Source: Lytechinus variegatus
Lineage: Eukaryota > Echinodermata > Echinoidea > Temnopleuroida > Toxopneustidae
DNA: 64,000 nucleotides
Assembly (NCBI RefSeq): GCF_018143015.1
Contig: NC_054756.1
Coordinates: 28,413,440 to 28,477,439 of the forward strand
Reading direction: 5' to 3'
In this document: one piece after another, positions 1 to 13,299 of the stretch
Position numbering within the stretch: the stretch's first letter is position 1
Layout of the letters: each line of letters starts with the position of its first letter
Position numbers and translations under genes: made by a program
Notes under the pieces: model-generated
The model's input: only the letters and a program-made list of their open reading frames with translations
Told to the model about the DNA's origin: nothing
The model's database searches: none

Positions 1-42
1 GCTGTAAAAGAAGGATTGTGACTGTTGTCTCAATTTGATACA

Positions 43-332
43 TAGGCCCATATTCGTAACTCGGATTTTGATTAAATCCTGGTTTAAAATCCATAACAGC
101 ACGCATTCAATTTATCATTAACTCATATGACACCCAAATTGTCAAAAATTGTCTGGGAATGATAACTTAAAGTATTTGAAGCACTGTTCATCATTATGAA
201 CGCAAAAGGAAACAAAATAGTAAACAGAAGAAATTTAAAATATAAACAACATTTTTTGATGTTTGGCTCCCATAAATTTAGCAAAGAGTTAGACCATGGC
301 CTAAGTCAAACTTGACGTTAGAATATGGGCCA
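43..332. repeat. MITE-like element with short inverted ends
   Basis: The left end reads TAGGCCCATATTCGTAAC and the right end is its approximate reverse complement (GAATATGGGCCA), about 290 bp apart. There is no coding content. A related end (GGCCCGTATTCTGAA) occurs near 19498. This is inferred to be a non-autonomous DNA transposon; no clear target duplication was seen. Confidence 0.5.
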
Positions 333-492
333 TAATCTTTGAATACAGTTACAGAAGGGTCTTCCACATAAAATGAAAACATATTAAAAATATGCCTTTA
401 ATATAAATATTTAAAAATCATTTACTTGCATATGATTTACCAGCTTTTTTTTCATTTTTCCCTGTCTCAGTCTGTTGTTGTTTGTTTGTATG

Positions 493-656
493 TACACTGC
501 AAAAACTACAGTGTTGATTTTAACACTAGCTCGGAATCTATGTATATCCACACCAGAGAAGTGTTTATACAACACCGATTAGTATTAAAACAGCATTGGT
601 TTGATTCCAAACTGGTGTTGTTTCAATACTTCTCTAGTGTGGAGTTTTTGCAATGT
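493..656. repeat. MITE with GTGTTA-rich body, copy 1 (diverged)
   Basis: The ends TACACTGCAAAAACT and GAGTTTTTGCAATGTA are inverted repeats, and the body is studded with GTGTT/AACAC words. It is the same family as the copies at 29917-30163 and 46534-46776, but shorter and more diverged. Confidence 0.55.
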
Positions 657-797
657 AATTGACTTACAAGAGTATATTTGACTGTTACTTTCTTTCCTTC
701 TTTCACTTTGTTGTATACTCAGTATGTCTTGTTGAGGAGAATTAGTGTTTTGGAAGCCAAAAGCTTTTATTTAAATTCCCAAGCCACATTTTATTGT

Positions 798-1000
798 ACT
801 GTAAATCGCTATGTATTTTATGAAATAAATTGAATGAAATATGTAGACCTAAATATATTATTGTTATTCTCAAGTCACATATGACTGTAAATCGCTTTGC
901 ATTGTATACAATTAATGGATGAATTGAATGAAGTATGTAGACCTAGATATATCATTGAAATTCGTAGATCTACTCTAAATTGCTTTGTATTTTGATAGGA
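798..1000. repeat. Tandem repeat, about 86 bp, up to three copies
   Basis: The phrase ACTGTAAATCGCT recurs at 798 and 884 and in degenerate form near 971. Each copy is followed by a stretch ending in ATGTAGACCTA. It is AT-rich and non-coding. Nothing else is recognisable from 1001 to about 1380. Confidence 0.5.
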
Positions 1001-1379
1001 ATATATGTAGGCCTACATCATACGGTTCCCACTGATGTTCAACATGTACATATTCAAAGTTCATTCATTGAAGAGAATTCATGGTTAAACAGTTGCTATC
1101 TCCTCTGGCATATATATCCATCCTATTCCTTTGTATTATACCCAATGGTGCTCTCAATCATATACACACAATAACATTTTATCACTGATAACAGCACATA
1201 CCCATTAGTGTGCGACCATTACAAGGGTTATTTAAATAGCCCTCCATCATTTCAAGTAAGTCATAAAGGTGTCCATTAACTGCACTTACCTGTTGGAGGA
1301 GTCTTACTCAAAACAAATATCCTAGTGTATCACTGAACCATACGCAGTAACAGTAAACAATGCAGAGAGATAATAATAA

Positions 1380-1830
1380 ACGATGATCAAAGACCCAAGT
1401 CTTCGAGAGACATTCGTGGATGCACACGGAGATCGTCGTTAAATGGTAAGTCTGATTAAGAGAGATATTATGAGATGGTTATGAGCTATCCGTGGCAAGA
1501 TCACACGCAGAGTGAACTGGCTGGCTATCCATCCATGCCTGCGCGCACGTCACGATGACCGGCGGATAGAAGACGGGAAAAGAGAATTGAACTGAGAGAG
1601 AAGCCCTGCACACCAATGGACGGGGCAATTTTTAATGGGATAGAGATCCCCAGAGCAATCAACACGGCACGCCGTTGCCGTGATACGAGCTCCGACCTGT
1701 TAATTCTGTATAATGATACGACGACGGAGGGAGGGAGGAATTCATACAGTGGTGGTTGGGGGCTTGGCGGATGGAGCTGGCGAGATGGGGAGAGAGGGAA
1801 AAAGAGGGTGAGTGCATGAGAGATGATGAG
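1380..1830. other. Unassigned GC-richer stretch, possible promoter or 5' exon
   Basis: Base composition shifts to GC-richer, low-repeat sequence. ATGGTAAGTC near 1443 contains a strong 5' splice-site consensus on the plus strand, so an untranslated or very short first exon ending here is possible. No long frame supports it. I see no other gene evidence. Confidence 0.15.
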
Positions 1831-1839
1831 AGGGTACTC

Positions 1840-2149
1840 AAAGCATGGACCTACTATGTTAAAAGAGTGGTGGGTGTGTGTGAGTGAGAGAGAAAAGGAG
1901 GGAGGGAGAGTGGCAGGGAGAACTATAGGAAGAGCAAATAAAGATGGAAACAGAGAGGGGATTGGAAGGAAAAAGAGAGAGATTTTGGGAGAGAAAGACC
2001 AACTGGGAAGACAATAAATATTAGAGGGTTAAAAGAGAATGTGATAAAGGGAGGGTAGAAGAGAGATGGAGAGAAAGAGAGGGAGAGGGGTGAGAGATAA
2101 TGAGAGTGTGAAAGAGAGGGAAGTGTGAGCCTGACAGAGACAGAAATAA

Positions 2150-2182
<33 letters not shown>

Positions 2183-2195
2183 TAGATAGATAGAA
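1840..2195. repeat. Purine-rich tract ending in GACA/GATA microsatellite
   Basis: A long GA-rich strand (GAGAG words) runs into tandem GACA then GATA units at about 2153-2192. Open frames here on either strand are low-complexity by-products. Confidence 0.75.
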
Positions 2196-3529
2196 GTGTG
2201 AATGTTTAAAAGCTGAATGGAAGGGAAAGCCACAGAAAGGAAGCATCGAGCATACAAATACAAGAAATTATGAATCGTCATGATATTTCAGTTTTGTGCT
2301 ATGATCAACCAAGGTAGCTTCAAGCTTATCTCAACTTGATTTGAAGATGATAATGCAAGAAAGAGAAAAGGGATTATAAGAAGAACTACAGGGGACGAGT
2401 GTGAAAAAGAGAAAGGGTGAGAGAGACAGAAATTACACAAAGGAGAGCTGTGGTAATGCACACCTGCATGGGGCCTTTATCAAATTTTACAAAAGACAGA
2501 TCATATCGGGGAAAATGATTCTTACACCGAGAAATTGAATCAGGGCAAGTTTGATGGAAGGTATAATTTGAATGAGGAACTGAAATAATGCATTTGAAAA
2601 TATGCCAACAGAATTAGAAGGACAGACAGACCGTGTTACCAAAAAAAGGTTAGTGCAGGGTCAGATTGAGGGTGGAGAGAAAAAGAGATAAAGGGATTGT
2701 AACAGTAAATTTTGCTGGGTTTATTTCTTACAAAAAAAGGGGAGAGAGAAAATGAGTTAGGCAAACTCAGTAAGAAAATAGAAAACAGATACTAGAAGAT
2801 ATGATCAATCAAAAAATGTTTCAAACTAGGTTTATATTTTTTCTTTTCAAATTAAGCTGAAAAAAATTGACAGCTCATGGCTAAAAAAAAACTTTGAAAC
2901 TCATGCTTCAACTAATGAGGGGGAACAAGTGAGGACAGTTCAAACCAAGCACTCAATACGAAACATGATGGGATGATCATCAAAGATACTTGAAAATCAG
3001 GAAAATAAACACCATTTTATATTCCGTTCATGTTTTGTGGCCAAAAGTAGGAGTGCTTTGGCACCCAAAAATGTGAGTTTGAATTTCCGGACACATTCAA
3101 TTCATCTTATGTGGTGTTGCTTCTGATTGAGACAAAATATGCACTGTCACAGACACAAATTGGACGTAACACAGGCATTGCCCATTTCACATTTTACAAA
3201 TAAACTCATTTCACATAGAATAGAATAATAAGTTCTTCAATCCTAGAAGCCAGTGTTACCTACATGTACATATACATGCAAACATGATATCTGACAAAAT
3301 TCATCTTCCACTAACCATTACTACAACCAAAGTTGATTTATCGTAAAAAAATAAACCTGTGAAAGTGTAATTGACGCAATTTTTCACCATAAAAAAAAAC
3401 CCTTCATATACATATACATGCATGATATGAGACTAGACATACATGTTTTTTTAATCCAATTTCGTAAAACATGAAGAATGAGAAAAAAAGATCATTAACA
3501 TTCTCTGAGAAACAGTGTCTAATTCATAT
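2196..3529. other. No gene seen
   Basis: AT-rich sequence with short GA and poly(A) runs. I see no splice-flanked frame, RNA gene or inverted-end element. Confidence 0.5.
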
Positions 3530-3745
3530 ACCAGGGTGTTGGCTCAGTTGGTAGAGCGTCCGTCTCAGAACCGGGAGGTCAGGGGTTCAAACCCCGACCA
3601 CGTCAGACCAAACGACGTTAAAAGATATGAGTTGCTCCTACCCTGTTTGACGTTCAACGATGAAAGGGATAGAGCCTCGTCGATCTGGCGCTGCATAGCG
3701 GCGCCAGGCCCACAATCAATTGGGCAAAGCAAATTTTTGGAGCAT
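3530..3745 (+). repeat. tRNA-derived SINE
   Basis: The head (about 3534-3606) has a good RNA polymerase III A box (TGGCTCAGTTGG) and B box (GGTTCAAACCC) at tRNA-like spacing. A non-tRNA body follows (TCTGGCGCTGCATAGCGGCG). The expected acceptor-stem pairing between the start and end of the head is absent, so this is a SINE head and not a functional tRNA. Confidence 0.7.
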
Positions 3746-4479
3746 TTCCTTTCATGTCTATTTCAAACAATAAATTATGGATTTTCAGCATTTTTTTCAC
3801 ATCATATTTTTTTTAATTGCAAAGTTTGAGTAATTATTTCTTGTTTTCAGTATGGAAAGAAAAGTCACTCCCATTCCCCTCACAACATACATATATTTTG
3901 TTAAATAAAATTTTACAAAAAAAATCACAAACATACCCCCCCTCCCCCCTTTAAAAAAAAAATCATTCATAAATGTATGAGAACCAGTGTCCAATTAATT
4001 TGTTTTGTTTTTTTCATTTTAAAAACTTGAGCAAGGCCAACCAGATTTAGTATTTTCTATTGCTTCAGCATGGAAAAAAGTAACATTTACCCACCCCACA
4101 ACCCTTACCAATATTAATTTAGTTTAGTGCAGGGATAATATTAAGTATTCTTTTCTTCAGAAAAGTGTAGTGACAATGTGTACTATATTGATGAAATATT
4201 TATCAAACAACATCATGGCTCTACCAAGGAAAGGTCACGCTCACGGAGTGATATCAAAGAAGCATTACGGATTGATGTAATTTTGTGATTTCCCCATGGT
4301 TAAGTGATGATGCCATTGACAACAAGTGGATTCATGCAAACAGTCTCAGTGTGCGTTTACTTAGGGAGATGTAACTAATTAGGAATGCCTTGTAATTTAA
4401 TTCAACCCACTCAACTACAGAGTACAGACTCTCGTATTTTATTAAATTTGAGTACAAATAATAGTTCGAAGTGTGGAGG
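3746..4479. other. No gene seen
   Basis: AT-rich sequence with poly(A)/poly(T) runs. No recognisable feature. Confidence 0.5.
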
Positions 4480-4860
4480 AGAATTGGAAAGATACTGAGC
4501 AAGGGGAAGGAAGAAAGGGATATATGAATGGGAGAAAAGAGAAAGAGAGAGAGAGGGGAGAGATAATGGAGGGAAGAGGGACAGAGGGGGGGGGAGATAG
4601 AGGGGGAAGAGGGAGAGGGAGCTCAGAGGGGAGAGAGGGGGAGAGAAGGGGGGGGGGGCTAAGATGAGAGGGGGATAAGAAAAATGAGAGAGAGAGAGGG
4701 GGAGAGAAGGGGGGGCTAAGATGAGAGGGGATAAGAAAAATGAGAGAGAGAAAGAGAGGGGGAGAGAAGGGGGGCTAAGATGAGAGGGGATAAGAAAAAT
4801 GAGAGAGAGAGAGAGAGAGAGATGGGGGGCGGGAGAAAGGAGGGAAGGGGGCGGGAGAAG
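4480..4860 (+). repeat. GA-rich minisatellite, three clear units
   Basis: Units of about 55-60 bp contain CTAAGATGAGAGGGG then ATAAGAAAAATGAGAGAG, starting near 4657, 4715 and 4773, inside a broader GA tract. The unit is the reverse complement of the array at 9241-9835. Confidence 0.85.
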
Positions 4861-6402
4861 TGAGAAAAGGGGTGGTATAGGGAAAAGTTTTGACATGGGC
4901 AGTGAGAAAGGATTGGCATTGTAGGCATGGACCACCACATCACATGAAAAAAAGGAAAGATTTTTATAAGGTTACTAATGAAAATAAACAAACTTAATTA
5001 TCATTCAGATGAAATTAAGTTAACCAGATCAAGAGACAATATCAAATATTAATGTAATGTTGAAGAAAAGTAAGTGAAATAGGGGAGTGGTGGGGAGGAG
5101 GAGGAGATAACACAAGATAAAAGAGAAAGACGAGAAGGAAAGGGAGAAGAGAGAGAGGGAGAGAGACAGTATCCAAAAACATGAGAGAGATATAAGATTA
5201 CAAAAGAAGAGAAGACAGACAGGAGAGAGAGGGAGAGATAAAGAAAGGAATAAAATATCTGAGTCAAAGAAAGCAGTTCTCAAGGAAGTCATATAAACAT
5301 GATGCAACTATGTCAATATGGAGAGAAAAAAGTGACGTCCTTCTCTGGCATGCATTTAATTAAAAATGACGTAAATGTAAGTCCGCCACAGCTAAATTAA
5401 CATTCACTGTAATGATTAGTGGAAAAGTGCAAAACATATCGTGATTGATATTGGCTGTGGTTTTAAGCATTTTCCTATTTAATATATATATGAATCGTAT
5501 GCCCTAGATCTAGATCACTTCAAGTTTTTATTTTTATTTTTTATTCATTGGGGATTTTGCTCCGGGATTAAGCAATCAATTATTGAGAAAAAAAAATCAC
5601 ACTTCATTACTGGAAACAAGGTTATCAGAAAACAAGAATCCTAACATGGGTTCTATTTTTGGAAGCAACTACATATATCAGACCATAATGGGGGACACGC
5701 TGTATATCTAAAACATTATTAACTAATATTGTTATTAAATATATCAGCAAGTTTTGTGCCTCAAGTCTTTCTCCCACAACCACTATCTATCGCAAGTGAG
5801 AATAAACCCTATCCTTTTAGAAGATTACCCCCCTTTTTCTTTAAAGAGGGGTGTAATTTTGTCACTCCTAATTATCGAAAGCCAATACATCAATATCTAG
5901 ACAGAGATGGAATGGGAAAGACAATCTCTCATAGGATCTACCCATTGATATTTTCTTCCAGGGAAGAAGGGGGTTAGTTTCCTTTTGGCACTCATCTTCA
6001 TCAACTGCAACCACATCACTGAGATGAACTGACATTGCAAAAAAGCTCTAAATAAAAACAAAGAGATCTCTTCCATCCTCTCAGAAGATTACAATGGCTA
6101 TTGAGTGGATTTCACAATGCCATTATACAAATGAAGCGAGCCGTGGAATAAAAGGTCTGGGGAAAAACTTCAATTAGACAAATTGCAAGTTTTAAAAATA
6201 GAGAAGGGGTTTTATCATTATCATTCAAGCTTACATTAAAGGCATAGGCCTGTGTCTTCTTTTCTACATACTCTGCTTTCTTGTTCTCCCTTTTTTCACA
6301 ACTTGAAAATTCATAGGGGTTGCTGCCCCCACCCCCCATCCTGTGATGTTACTACCCCTGATTATAATCACCACATTCTCAGACTGGAGTAGAGTAATCT
6401 AG
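4861..6402. other. No gene seen; GA-rich tract at about 5085-5255
   Basis: Apart from a purine-rich run, the stretch is ordinary AT-rich sequence. The open frames are short and unlike coding sequence. Confidence 0.5.
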
Positions 6403-7880
6403 TCAACATGCAATGAAGAGGAAACACTATAATGTCTGTGAACTGAGGAGTCAGTCATAATGTCAAGATTATAACAAAAGAGGGCAGTATTCTGGTATGT
6501 CATGGAGATCATCTACTACAATCATGGAGACATAATCCCTATGTGATAACTTCACATCTATGGAAGATATTTATACAACTGAAGCTTTACTAATAATGAC
6601 GGTGATGATGATGGTGTGATGATGATGTTTTTGTTGATGATGATAATGATGGTGGTAATGATGATGATGATGATTTTAAAAACTGTGATTATACCATAGA
6701 GATGTATACTAATTATCTCTATGGATTATACACCGAGGAGGCTGTCAAAATGTCAAGATTATGACAAAAGAGGGCAGTATTCTGGTATGTCATGGAGACC
6801 ATATAAAATCTCTAATGTGATGAGTTCATACATGTATATATGGAAGATGAGTTCATATATATGGAAGATCACTCACTGCTCAACCTTTACTCTGAAAGAT
6901 GATGGTGGTGGTGATGGTCATGATGATGATAGTGATGATTGTGATAATGATGATTGCGATCATGATGACTGCAATGAAGGTGATGATGACGATGATGATG
7001 ATGATGGTGAGTGTGATGTTTGTTGATGAAGATTGCAATGATGATGATGGCGATCATGATGGTGATGATTGCAATGATGACAACGATGATGTTGATGATG
7101 ACAGGTGATGACAATGATTTTAAGGACTATAACTTAATACACTGAGTCAATCATGTCAAGATTATGACAAAAGAGGGCAGTATACTGGAATGTCACGGAG
7201 ACCATATAAAATCTCTAATGTGATGAGTTCATATATATATATATGGAAGATCACTCACTGCTAAACCTTTACTATAAAAGATGATTTTTGGTTTGGTTTG
7301 GTTTTATTTACCGTATAAAAATCACAATAAAATACATTGCACAAGATATGAGATTAAATATAAATATATAAACATACACATAAAAAATATACGGATGGAT
7401 CACTCTATTCAGAGCCATTGATATAATGGCTTTGTACTTCCTAGAGGTCCAGTGGTGGTGATGGTCATGATGATGATGATGATAGTGATGATTTTGATAA
7501 TGATGATTGCAATCATGATGGTGATGATTGCAATGATGGTGATGATGATGACGACGATGATGATGGTGAGAAAACTGAGAATGGTGAGTGTGATGATATT
7601 GATTGCAATGATGATAGTGATGGCGATCATGATGGTGATGATTGCAATGATGACGATGATGATGATAGTGATGATGACAGTGATGATGACAGTGATGATG
7701 ATGATTTTAAGGACTATTCTTATACACTGAGGACTGAGAGTCAATCATGCCAAGATTATGACAAAAGAGGGCAGTATTCTAGAATGTCATGGAGACCACA
7801 TAAAATCTCTGTAGTAAGTACACATCTAATGAAGATGTTTTTACTCACTATCAAATCTTCACTAATAATAGGATGAGGAT
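6403..7880. repeat. Four-fold complex repeat with GAT-type microsatellites
   Basis: The phrase ACAAAAGAGGGCAGTAT occurs near 6473, 6764, 7167 and 7759. It is followed by TGTCATGGAGA and, in the later copies, ATAAAATCTCT. Between copies lie GAT/GATGGT trinucleotide tracts (about 6600-6675, 6898-7110, 7450-7705). A short unrelated AT-rich insertion (about 7285-7440) interrupts the third interval. Frames encoding Met/Ile/Val or Asp runs here are repeat artefacts. Confidence 0.8.
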
Positions 7881-7984
7881 GGGAGATGAGAGAGGAGAAA
7901 GAGGAGTAGGAGGAATAGGGAAGGAGAATAAGGATGATGATAATGAAGATCATGATGGCAGATTATGATACCAATATCAGTACT

Positions 7985-8222
<238 letters not shown>

Positions 8223-9240
8223 CCAGATGATCCGATTTATCTCTATTCATAATTTGTACTAATCCTACTACCACCATAATTAATACTACTACTACTACTA
8301 CTACTAATAATAAATCAATATTCATACTTACAATTCAATTCTTGTCTGGCGTGTATCACATTATGACATCACATCCCTATTGTTTTTCCAAAGGACTTGG
8401 ACTTACCCCCTTTCACAAAGTACCAAAATCGTAATTTGAAGGATGATTCCAGTGAAAATGATTCCATTGAAAAATAATTCCAATGACAAATTTTTAGCAC
8501 ATGTGAAACCAAACTAGAATCACAAATGGTAATCAAATTTAAATTCTGCTCATCCATACTTTCTCATTCTTTCTTTTCTTGTGTGCCTCGGAATAGAATA
8601 TTTCTAGATAGATGGCGCTATATAAATGCCTATTATTAGTAGTAGTAACCCATTTTCCTTGTTTGTAGAATTTGAGGTGGCAAATATTGAATCCGATCTT
8701 CTTCCATGGTTTACCCCTTTTTCTTACAAGAACTTAATTTTGGTTAAAGTAAACCTGCACAGACTTGTTTATCCTATCAATTATTCACACAGCAAAAACG
8801 CTTAAAATTTTTGACAATGCTGTATACTATATGAACATTACAATAGTAGTTTATAAACCATGCTTAATTTATGGCGAATTAAATATAAAAAATGAAACTT
8901 TTTTCTTTAAGATTTTAAACACTAATATAAGCCGTTTCAACAACTACTGTTAGGTTTATAATTACAATAAACAGCATAGTAAAAAAAAAATTAAACATTA
9001 CTGTACATCCCCGTCATTTTTGTTTAATACACACTTTGACTACCAGACTGTTCCCACGTCATTCATGATATTAATATAACCTCTCAAAGGACAGTTGCTG
9101 TAAATGTCAAAGTGTCCTTCCACATTTGCTTAAGGAAGTGTCATAATAGTGCGACATATAGTTCACTACTGGAGTTCACTAATTGTTATTCATAAAATCT
9201 AAAGTTCACCTGTGAGCATGTACATGTAATAAAGTATCTA
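8223..9240. other. No gene; SINE-like tail near 8590-8645
   Basis: GGCGCTATATAAATGCC followed by TATTATTAGTAGTAG resembles the 3' tail of tRNA-derived SINEs. The rest is AT-rich sequence without a visible feature. Confidence 0.35.
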
Positions 9241-9835
9241 CCTCTCACTCCCCTCTCTCTCTCTCTCATTTTTCTTATCTCCTCTCATCTTAGCCCCCCC
9301 CCTTCTCTCCCCCCTCTCTCTCTCATTTTTCTTATCCCCTCTCATCTTAGCCCCCCTCCCTTCTCCCCCCCCCTCTCTCTCTCACTTTTCTTATCCCCCT
9401 CTCATCTTAGCTCCCCCTTCTTTCCCCTCTCATTCTCATTTTTCTTATCCCCTCTCATCTTAGCCCCCCCCCCCTTCTCTCTCTCATTTTTCTTATCCCC
9501 TCTCATCTTAGCCCCCCCTTCTCTCCCTCTCTCTCATTTTTCTTATCCCCTCTCATCTTAGCCCCCCCCCCCTTCTCTCCTCTCTCATTTTTCTTATCCC
9601 CCTCTCATCTTAGCCCCCTCCTTCTCTCCCCCTCTCTCTCTCATTTTTCTTATCCCCCTCTCATCTTAGCCCCCCCCCCCTTCTCTCCCCCTCTCTCTCT
9701 CATTTTTGTTATCCCCTCTCATCTTAGCCCCCCCCCTCTCTCTCTCATTTTTCTTATCCCCTCTCATCTTAGCCCCCCTTCTCTCCCCCTCTCATTTTTC
9801 TTATCCCCCTCTCATCTTAGCCCCCCCCCTATTTC
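9241..9835 (-). repeat. CT-rich minisatellite, eleven units
   Basis: Eleven copies of a 45-60 bp unit each contain TTTTTCTTATCCCCTCTCA then TCTTAGCCCC, with variable C and CT runs. On the minus strand this is the same unit as at 4657-4815. Confidence 0.9.
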
Positions 9836-10108
9836 TCTCCATGTAACGACCATGCTGGTATTGGCTTTTCTTGTTCTCATACTTCTTTTTACCTTTATCT
9901 TTGAAAAACTCATGTTCTTCTTTGGACGATCATGCATACTTTGGGGGAATAAAACTATTTCATTTTTTAAATCTCTTCTTTATCAACTAAATTACAGTAG
10001 CAAAGTTAAAATCTGTGGCTTCAAATAGAAACCAGAAAGGAAAAAAAGGCCATTGAAAGATGTAACTATTTGTAAATAATGATGATTTAATAGGAGGAAA
10101 TCATAACT
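9836..10108. other. No gene seen
   Basis: Short AT-rich stretch between the minisatellite and an inverted repeat. Confidence 0.5.
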
Positions 10109-10413
10109 TGTAAACAAATTTTTGACATTACTCCTATGTGGTTAAGATCGCATGCTCGATCTATAATGAAAATCATAAGTCAAAAAAAAAAATGGAACCA
10201 GTGGGATTTGGACCTGCCATCAATTTTAATTCCAGTTCATCGTGATTTAGCTATCAACCAGAATAGCCTGGTGGTTAAGTCACTGCCCGGAAAGCAGTAG
10301 ATGGCAGGTTCAAATCCCACTGGTTCCAATTTTTTTCTGACTTATGATTTTCATTATAGATCGAGCATGCGATCTTAAGCACATAGGAGTACTGCCAAAA
10401 ATTTATTTACAAA
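10109..10413. repeat. Inverted repeat with tRNA-like SINE head in both arms
   Basis: The arms 10109-10221 and 10300-10413 are near-perfect reverse complements (for example GATCGCATGCTCGATC on the left and GATCGAGCATGCGATC on the right). The right arm together with the loop forms a tRNA-like head on the plus strand: A box TAGCCTGGTGG at about 10264 and B box GGTTCAAATCCC at about 10308. The left arm repeats the B-box half in opposite orientation. This is probably a SINE duplicated head to head. Confidence 0.75.
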
Positions 10414-10979
10414 TTGTAATTATTTAATACGAAACCTGTATTTCATGCTTGGAGAGAAATCTTGTTGAAACCTGATCCATTTCAAAAACTATTTCATAGT
10501 GAACCCCCCCTCCCCATGAACAATGCGACTAATAAAGTTAACCAGATAACTTTGGTGTGCGGAATGTTTATTTCATGAGTATTCCTTCTCAAGTTTCAGA
10601 CTACGACATCAAGCAAAGCTTGAACAAAGGACTTCTACCACAACATAAAATTTTGCCAAAGGTTGTCCTGGTATAGCAGCAGAAGTTTCTTACATCATAG
10701 AAATCTGATTCCAAATATTGTCATACATTAATATTGGCAACTATTCCTCTCCAGTATAATTTAGGATTCACAGCAATAAATGAATGCATTCAATCAATTT
10801 TCTTGAGGCTAATTTCAAATTTGGATAAGTTCTGAAGAGTACATGTCACAGTTCCAATCCATTACAAGAGTAATATACCTTTATATTTAAAGGATAATTT
10901 TAAGAGTTTAAATGGAAATTTATTTTGATCGGGTGTCTGAACAAAATAAAATAAAACTTGTTTGTATGTAACATCTACT

Positions 10980-11235
10980 TGGAGCGTTGTGGCCCAGTGG
11001 ATTAGTATCCGGACTCTGAAAAAGAGGGTCGTGGGTTCGAATCCCAACCATGGCGTAATTTCCTTCAGCAAGAAATTGATCCACAATGTGCTGCACTCAA
11101 CCCAGGTGAGGTAAATGGGTACCTGGCAGGAATTCATTCCTTGAAACGCAGCATGCGTAACAGCTGCACTGCTAAAGCCAGGGTAATTATGCTGCATATA
11201 CTGTAGAGCGCTTCGAGACTTCTGACAAGTATTAA
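10980..11235 (+). repeat. tRNA-derived SINE
   Basis: A box GTGGCCCAGTGG and B box GGTTCGAATCCC lie about 45 bp apart, followed by a body with ACCTGGCAGGAATTCATTCC and a 3' segment GTAGAGCGCTTCGAGAC. This is typical tRNA-derived SINE organisation. No tRNA acceptor pairing is present. Confidence 0.75.
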
Positions 11236-12953
11236 GCATTATAAGCAAGTATGATTATAATTATTACTTATTTATAATGGACTGAGAATTACAGTCTTCT
11301 GAGATCCCATTATTGTACAAGTTGCAAGATACACTATATTCTCAAAGGGACCTTAACTTTTAAAGAAAAAAAATAACTTGTTAAACAAGGAGCCGGATAA
11401 TTCAATAATATAATTTTTTACAAAGAATGAAGGGATGGAAAATATTCACAGACCACAAAACTTTGTATGATTGGAATATTAGATGATAGTCATGTATATT
11501 ATAATCTTATTCTACCAAAGCTCTAGTTGGGCTTTCAACTAGAATTTAAAACATAAATTCACTCATGAAAATGAAAACACAAAGCCCAGTCCATGCATAT
11601 TAATGTTCAATTTAATTTTCAAAAGAGAATTCTTTGCTTATTTCAAGCCCAACCACTGAATTGTTTGACCAACCAAAGTATACATGTTTCAATACAATTT
11701 GTAGTGGATTTAACATAAAAACTGCAAGCCCCAAATGATTGAGGCCTCTGTTACATTCAATCTAGTGTACACATCCATCAAAAATCACAATTCAAATGCA
11801 CCATTTTCAGCATTTTTTTTTTAAGGTTGCAGTTTTAAAGTCACTTATAGTTTTTTTGAGACTGACACAAAACTGCCTGTTGGCCATCAAGTTTTTTTTC
11901 GTTTTTTTAACTGAAGTATAGAGTTTTTTTAAAACTGGTTTTCTCTGACGAAAGTGATGATTGCGTGCAGCTTATTGAGAATTAAATGTCAGACATGAAA
12001 CTTCCATCACCATCAAAGCATTGCTGCATCAGCTTCCTCCTAGTAAGGTAATCAACACCATCAAAGCATTGCTGCTTCAAGCCTGCAGACAATAAAATCC
12101 ATCTGTTTATTATGTCTATCACCATGATCATAGAGCTGTTAGCTCCATGCCATGATCAAACATTCATGTGACAATTTCATGCAAGGACAACATTATGCTT
12201 TCCATCACAGCATCTTTCCGCCAATATAAAGACTTACAGAAACAGGATACTTTCCTGTGGAAAATAGGCCAACACATGCAGAGTAACCAACTTTTTAAAT
12301 TTGCATGAAGTTTCTCATTGTAATTTTGACCCATAAATATTTGATTACAGATTGCAACTTTCACACAACATGTGTTTTATTGTCAAGTCTTTCCTTTAGT
12401 TTGACGCTGCTTTTGATGATGAATAAAGATGGAATTAATAAAGGATGAGTTTTTTATATATGGGTTTAAATATCAAACTCTTGATTTTAGTTAAAGTCTA
12501 ACGATTTATATTGACATCATATGCATGTAATCTAAATTTGAAATCTTTAATTATGAAATTCAAATTTGTATGGTTTTATGTTGCTAAATCCTACATTTGG
12601 CCAAGTCAACTGGAAACTATATGAATTCACACTGAATGTATAAGATGGAGGTTTAAACACATTTTGTTTTAAAAGTGCTAAATTATTTTTTTTGTACATT
12701 TTCATTATTTTGCTAGTCACAGCAGCTCTCTATTTTCATTTCAATCCATGAAATTTAGAGTGTATGCAGGTAGCCACTTGATTTAATTTCATTTACTTAA
12801 ATCCAAGTTATTGAAATTAAATGTGAAAAAATAAAAGAATGATAATGTCTCTAGCTACAATAAGCCTATACATTCAGTGTACACTCATACAATAAATAAA
12901 GTACTTTAAAGTAGATATGCCTACTATTTACATGGGGTGCATACTATGAACTA
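11236..12953. other. No gene seen
   Basis: AT-rich sequence. A short duplication (CATCAAAGCATTGCTGC at about 12013 and 12059) is the only internal structure noticed. Confidence 0.5.
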
Positions 12954-13170
12954 CACTCTAAATTTCAAAGGATTTGAAATAAATCCAGATCAGCTTTGAA
13001 TAGTGACCATCCAAATATTGGATTTTTTCTTATTTTTAAAGTTTATCTTTGAAATCTGAAAATACTTAAATTCATATCTTTAAGCTCTATGGTTTATCTC
13101 TAAATTTAATCCTGTAATCCACTATTCACGGATAATCTGGATTTATTTTAAATCCTAGGACTAAAGAGTG
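12954..13170. repeat. MITE with about 35-bp inverted ends
   Basis: The left end runs CACTCTAAATTTCAAAGGAT then TTGAAATAAATCCAGAT. The right end mirrors it (ATCTGGATTTATTTTAAATC then CTAAAGAGTG). About 217 bp, no coding content. Confidence 0.6.
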
Positions 13171-13299
13171 AATAATGTGATGAAATTATTCAATACCTAT
13201 TATCTATTTTCCAGATAGAAAAGTGATGTCTGGCATTGTTATATACATATATATATCAGTATATTTACATATATCAAAGTAAAAAAAAATGTTAACAAA

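Noticed and set aside
3534..3606. Possible functional tRNA gene
   Set aside because: A and B boxes are good, but the acceptor ends do not pair and a SINE body follows.
4411..5307. Ser/Leu/Pro-rich minus-strand frames
   Set aside because: They arise from GA-rich low-complexity DNA and minisatellite units.
9241..9835. CRISPR-like array
   Set aside because: The units are contiguous minisatellite copies of variable length without unique spacers, in an animal genome.
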